The position numbers and the translations under genes are program-made. Below, one piece after another: positions 60,901-64,000 of a stretch of DNA of 64,000 nt. The number at the start of each line of letters is the position of its first letter. Position 1 is the stretch's first letter. Below the pieces are notes generated by a model. It searched no databases, had not been told where the DNA came from, and was given only the letters and a program-made list of their open reading frames with translations. Source of the stretch: Actinomycetospora cinnamomea (GTDB lineage Bacteria; Actinomycetota; Actinomycetes; Mycobacteriales; Pseudonocardiaceae); contig NZ_QEKW01000011.1 of assembly GCF_003096675.1 (NCBI RefSeq), forward strand, positions 1 through 64,000. Direction: 5' to 3'.

Positions 60901-62427
60901 TCAGCGGCCCCGGACCGGCCGCCCCCACGTCGTGCCCTCGCGGATCGTGCGCTTGAGCAGTTTCCCGCCGGGGTTGCGGGGCAGGGGGTCGCCGGTCACG
61001 ACCACGTACTGCGGCACCTTGAAGTCGGCGAGACGCTGCTCCAGGTGGGACAGCACGGCGTCCACGTCGATCCCCGAGCCGACGAGGACCGCGCCGACCT
61101 TCTCGCCCATGACGTCGTCGGGCACGGCGACGACGGCCGCGTCGGTGACGCCGGGAGCGCCGGCGAGGGCGTTCTCGACCTCGACCGAGTAGACGTTCTC
61201 GCCGCCGCGGTTGATCACGTCCTTGGCCCGGTCGACGATCCGGACGATGCCGTCGTCGACGCGCGCGAGATCGCCGCTGTGCAACCAGCCGTCGACGAAG
61301 GTCGCCGCCGTCGCCTCCGGGGCGCGCCAGTAGCCGTCGACGACGTTGGGGCCCCGGATGAGCAGCTCCCCCACCCCGGCCTCGTCGGGGTCGGCGAGGG
61401 CCAGGTCGACGACCGGAGCCGCGAAGCCCACCGCGTCCGCGTGCTCCGCGGCCCACTCGTGCGGCAGGAAGGTGGCGATGGAGGAGGTCTCGGTGAGCCC
61501 GAAGCCGTTCCCCAACCGGGCCCGCGGCAGCTGCTCCCGCAGCCGCCGGACCAGGGCCGGAGCGATCGGGGCACCGCCGTAGCTGACCCGCCGGACGTGC
61601 GAGAGGTCGACGTCGAGGTCGTCCCGCGCCAGCGTCAGGCCGTAGACGGCCGGGACGCTGACAAGGGTGTCGATGCGCTCCTCCACGATCGTCCGGACGA
61701 ACGCGGCGCCGTCGAACGTCGGCAGCACGACGGTCGTGCCGCCCAGGCCGAGCTGCACGAGCAGCTGGGAGTTGCACCCGGTGACGTGGAACAGCGGTAC
61801 CGAGACGAGGTTGCGCAGGGACGGCCCCTCGGTCCGGTCGATCCCGGTCACGCGGATCGCGGTCTCGACGTTGGACAGGAAGTTGCGGTGCGTGGTCCGC
61901 GCGCCCTTGGGTCGTCCGGTCGTGCCGCTCGTGTAGAAGATCGCCGCGAGGTCGCCGGGCACCAGGTCGTCGAGGGCCTCGGGGTTCCCCGACGGCAGCG
62001 GCGACCCGGGACGCAGCGCGGCCCTCGCCCCGCTGTCGGTGAGGACGTGCTCGACCTCGGGCGGGGCGAAGCGGGTGTTCACGGGGACGGCGACGGCCCC
62101 GGCCATGAGCGTGCCGAGGAAACCGACGACCCAGTCCAGCCCGGCCGGCAGCAGCGACGCCACGCGGTCGCCGCGGCCGACGCCGTCGAGGACCAGCCCG
62201 CCGGCCACCCGCGCCGCGCGCTCCCACAGCTCGGCGTAGGAGACCCGCTCGCCGCCGACCTCGACCAGGGCCTCGATTTCGGGATGGCGCTCGACCGAGG
62301 CCCGCACCATGGCCACCACGGACGGCGGGAGGTGGTCGTACCGGGCGATGCCGTCGGGGCCGCGGGTGACGCCGGAGGCGTCGAACGGGTCGTCGCCGCG
62401 CGGGAGCGGTTCGGGCACGGATCTCAC
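60901..62427 (-). CDS. AMP-dependent (class I) acyl-CoA synthetase/ligase
   Basis: The 508-residue protein is an acyl- or aryl-CoA ligase of the ANL superfamily. IFYTSGTTGRPKGA is the P-loop-like core, and NGFGLTETSS, GWLHSGDLARVDDG and DRAKDVINRGGENVYSVEVE are the A5-A8 motifs. GKLLKR near the C-terminus contains the catalytic Lys. It activates a carboxylic acid to an acyl-AMP and then a thioester with CoA. The substrate cannot be read from the motifs. GTG 62427 overlaps the stop of the upstream phosphotriesterase-family gene (GTGA), and GTG 62418 is an alternative. The two are one operon, so hydrolysis by the second enzyme may supply or consume the acid used here. The gene is convergent with lutC. 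Confidence 0.9.
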   Translation of the reverse strand: MRSVPEPLPRGDDPFDASGVTRGPDGIARYDHLPPSVVAMVRASVERHPEIEALVEVGGERVSYAELWERAARVAGGLVLDGVGRGDRVASLLPAGLDWVVGFLGTLMAGAVAVPVNTRFAPPEVEHVLTDSGARAALRPGSPLPSGNPEALDDLVPGDLAAIFYTSGTTGRPKGARTTHRNFLSNVETAIRVTGIDRTEGPSLRNLVSVPLFHVTGCNSQLLVQLGLGGTTVVLPTFDGAAFVRTIVEERIDTLVSVPAVYGLTLARDDLDVDLSHVRRVSYGGAPIAPALVRRLREQLPRARLGNGFGLTETSSIATFLPHEWAAEHADAVGFAAPVVDLALADPDEAGVGELLIRGPNVVDGYWRAPEATAATFVDGWLHSGDLARVDDGIVRIVDRAKDVINRGGENVYSVEVENALAGAPGVTDAAVVAVPDDVMGEKVGAVLVGSGIDVDAVLSHLEQRLADFKVPQYVVVTGDPLPRNPGGKLLKRTIREGTTWGRPVRGR

Positions 62428-63401
62428 CCCACCGTGAAGTAGCGCCGCGGGTTGTCGACGAGCATCGTCGTGATCTGCTCGTCGGTGACGCCCCGGTCGC
62501 GCAGGGCGGGCAGCACGTCGTGGTGGATGTGCTCGAAGTGCCAGTTGGGCAGCATCTGCTCCTTCGTCGCCTGGCTCTCGCCGGAGAAGAAGTCGATGTA
62601 GCACGACGCGTCGTGGGACAGCACGATCTTCTCGGCGTACCCCTCGGCGCAGAGGGCGGCGATGGTGGCCACCCGCTGGTCGGTGGGGTTGAAGACGTCG
62701 ATCCCGAAGCGGTCGGCGCCGATCGTGGCGCCTCGGTCGGCGATCTCGCGCAGGTAGTCGAGGTCGTTGCTGTCGCCCGCGTGCCCGATCACGACCTTCG
62801 TGAGGTCGACGCCCGCCTTCTCGTAGAGGTCGAGCGCCAGGCGACCGGTCTGGTGCGCGGCGTTGGTGTGCACGGTGATCGGCACGCCCGTCTCGACGTG
62901 CGCGGCCGCGATCGCGTGCTGGATGCGGGTCTGGTCGGGCGTCAGGCCGCGCTCCTCGACGACGCCCTTGAGGAACGCCGCCTTGATCCCCGTGCCCCCG
63001 ATGCCCTCGCGGATGTCGCGCAGGAACATCGCGGTCATGGGCTCCTCGCCGCCGAGCACGGTGCCCGGACCGCGGTAGTGCAGGAAGTGCGGGATCTCGT
63101 CGAACGTGTAGAGCCCGGTGGCGACGACGATGTGGAGGTCGACCTCCGCGTTGATCCTCGCGACGCGCGGGACGTAGCGGCCGAGCCCGACGACGGTGGG
63201 GTCGACGATCGTCGTCACGCCGAGGTCGCGGAGCCGCCGCAGCTTCTCGATCGCGTCGGCGACCCGGACCTCCTCGTCCCAGTACTCGTCGCCGTAGTTC
63301 TGCATGATGTCCGGGCTCAGCACGAACACGTGCTCGTGCATGAGCGTCGTGCCGAGATCGTCGACGTCCACCGGACCACGCACCGTCTCCACCGTGGGCA
63401 T
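62424..63401 (-). CDS. Phosphotriesterase-family metal-dependent hydrolase
   Basis: The 325-residue protein is a TIM-barrel amidohydrolase of the phosphotriesterase family. TLMHEHVF gives the first HxH metal pair, GIKAAFLKG contains the Lys expected to be carboxylated as bridging ligand, and further His residues follow in VHTNAAHQT, VIGHAGDSND and VLSHDAS. Family members are lactonases, phosphotriesterases or phosphotriesterase-like deacetylases; which one applies is not clear. I chose ATG 63401, with GGAGG upstream, over a start at 63446 because the shorter form begins with the family-typical TVRGPVDVDDLG. Its stop overlaps the acyl-CoA synthetase start, so they are co-transcribed. Confidence 0.88.
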   Translation of the reverse strand: MPTVETVRGPVDVDDLGTTLMHEHVFVLSPDIMQNYGDEYWDEEVRVADAIEKLRRLRDLGVTTIVDPTVVGLGRYVPRVARINAEVDLHIVVATGLYTFDEIPHFLHYRGPGTVLGGEEPMTAMFLRDIREGIGGTGIKAAFLKGVVEERGLTPDQTRIQHAIAAAHVETGVPITVHTNAAHQTGRLALDLYEKAGVDLTKVVIGHAGDSNDLDYLREIADRGATIGADRFGIDVFNPTDQRVATIAALCAEGYAEKIVLSHDASCYIDFFSGESQATKEQMLPNWHFEHIHHDVLPALRDRGVTDEQITTMLVDNPRRYFTVG

Positions 63402-63517
63402 CGCCCCGCACCTCCGCCGCGCCGCTCGGCCTGTGACCGGCACCACCCTACGGAGCCCCGCGCGGACCGCATGTCCGTCTCGTCCCGGCGAGGCAGCTCG
63501 GTGGCACAGTGCGGGTC

Positions 63518-64000
63518 GTGCAGGTCCCGCCCCGCCTCGCCGCCGCGGTCGCCCTCGCCGACCCGGCGCCGGACGCGCGGGTGCTCGAGGTGGGCTGCGG
63601 GCGCGGGGTGGCGGCGGCGCTGCTGGTCGAGCGCCTGTCCGCCGGCCACTACACGGGGATCGACCGCTCGGCCACGGCCACCGCCGCGACCGCTGCGCGG
63701 ATCACCGACGCCGTCGCCGCCGGGCGGGCGACGGTGCGGACGGAAGAGCTGGCCGACCACGTCCCGACACCGACCGACGTCGCGCTCGCGGTGAACGTCA
63801 ACGCGTTCTGGACGGGGCCGGCGCGCCGCGAGCTGGCGGTGCTGGCGTCGGCGTTGGGCGCCGAGGGCGTGCTGCACCTCGTCTACGGCGACGACGGGGG
63901 CAAGGCGCCGCGCACGGACGTCGTCGACCGGTTGCGGGGACACCTCGACGCGGCCGGCTTCGTGGCCGACGTCGCGACGCCCGAGCTCCGCGGCGTGCAC
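63518..64000 (+). CDS. Class I SAM-dependent methyltransferase, cut by the window edge
   Basis: GTG 63518 opens a frame that is still open at the window end (161 codons). The fragment has the SAM-binding motif I, VLEVGCGRGVAAALL, near residue 27, and the acidic YTGIDRSATA at the end of strand 2. The remaining strands, including LAVNVNAFW and VLHLVYGDDGG, fit a small Rossmann-fold methyltransferase. The C-terminus and stop are outside. It diverges from the phosphotriesterase-family gene across about 116 bp. The substrate is unknown. Confidence 0.8.
   Translation, partial: MQVPPRLAAAVALADPAPDARVLEVGCGRGVAAALLVERLSAGHYTGIDRSATATAATAARITDAVAAGRATVRTEELADHVPTPTDVALAVNVNAFWTGPARRELAVLASALGAEGVLHLVYGDDGGKAPRTDVVDRLRGHLDAAGFVADVATPELRGVH

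Overview
The window is very GC-rich with frequent GTG (and some TTG) starts, dense operons and many 4-bp ATGA/GTGA start-stop overlaps. An Lrp/AsnC regulator, a class F sortase, a possible IdeR/DtxR-type iron box, LAL-type LuxR regulators and an ini-like dynamin locus all point to a high-GC actinobacterium. A member of the Pseudonocardiaceae is my best guess, inferred from gene content rather than from a marker gene.

Layout. 0-10 kb: the tail of an IS630-type transposase, an amidase, an alpha/beta-hydrolase membrane protein, a CPBP protease, CorA, a methyltransferase, a degenerate ABC-ATPase-like protein behind a possible iron box, a DUF1540 protein and an orphan form-II CoxL-like Mo-hydroxylase. 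9.4-10.7 kb: an Excalibur surface protein and a class F sortase. 10.7-17.3 kb: 5-oxoprolinase-type PxpB and PxpC with a biotin carrier and biotin carboxylase, a luciferase-like oxidoreductase, then PxpA and a class III aminotransferase on the other strand. 17.9-34.5 kb: a FAD oxidoreductase, a lipase-maturation-factor-like membrane protein, a Pls/PosA-type single-module NRPS followed by an amidinotransferase-fold enzyme, a DUF1624-type acyltransferase and an M1 peptidase lipoprotein; then a homodimeric E1/transketolase-like enzyme diverging from an Lrp regulator, an HMG-CoA-lyase-family enzyme and an MprF-type flippase domain protein.

The most unusual part is 34.6-57.7 kb. It holds two tandem versions of one module: a low-complexity repeat protein, an IniA-like dynamin GTPase, an IniC-like dynamin GTPase, (in copy 2 only) a large membrane protein, a membrane-anchored Hsp70-like ATPase without a substrate-binding domain, and a convergent LAL-type LuxR regulator. 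The order recalls mycobacterial iniBAC with its LuxR-type regulator, but the two IniB-position proteins are unlike IniB. One has about ten copies of a nine-residue His/Cys/aromatic repeat and the other about 22 copies of a QFNQQG/FQNQQG repeat. They share an N-terminal Cys/His motif and a C-terminal Ser/acidic tail, so they look like one fast-diverging family. Three sites in front of transcription units of the two modules carry the same GAGTA...CTCATGAC signal. Every apparent frameshift in the window lies in module 1.

From 57.9 kb there is a lutABC lactate-oxidation operon, convergent across a perfect 50-bp palindrome with an acyl-CoA synthetase and a phosphotriesterase-family hydrolase, and finally a methyltransferase cut by the window edge. 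Related palindromes that overlap the stop codon of the upstream gene recur at 1.34, 32.10, 32.18 and 60.85 kb and look like a family of terminators.
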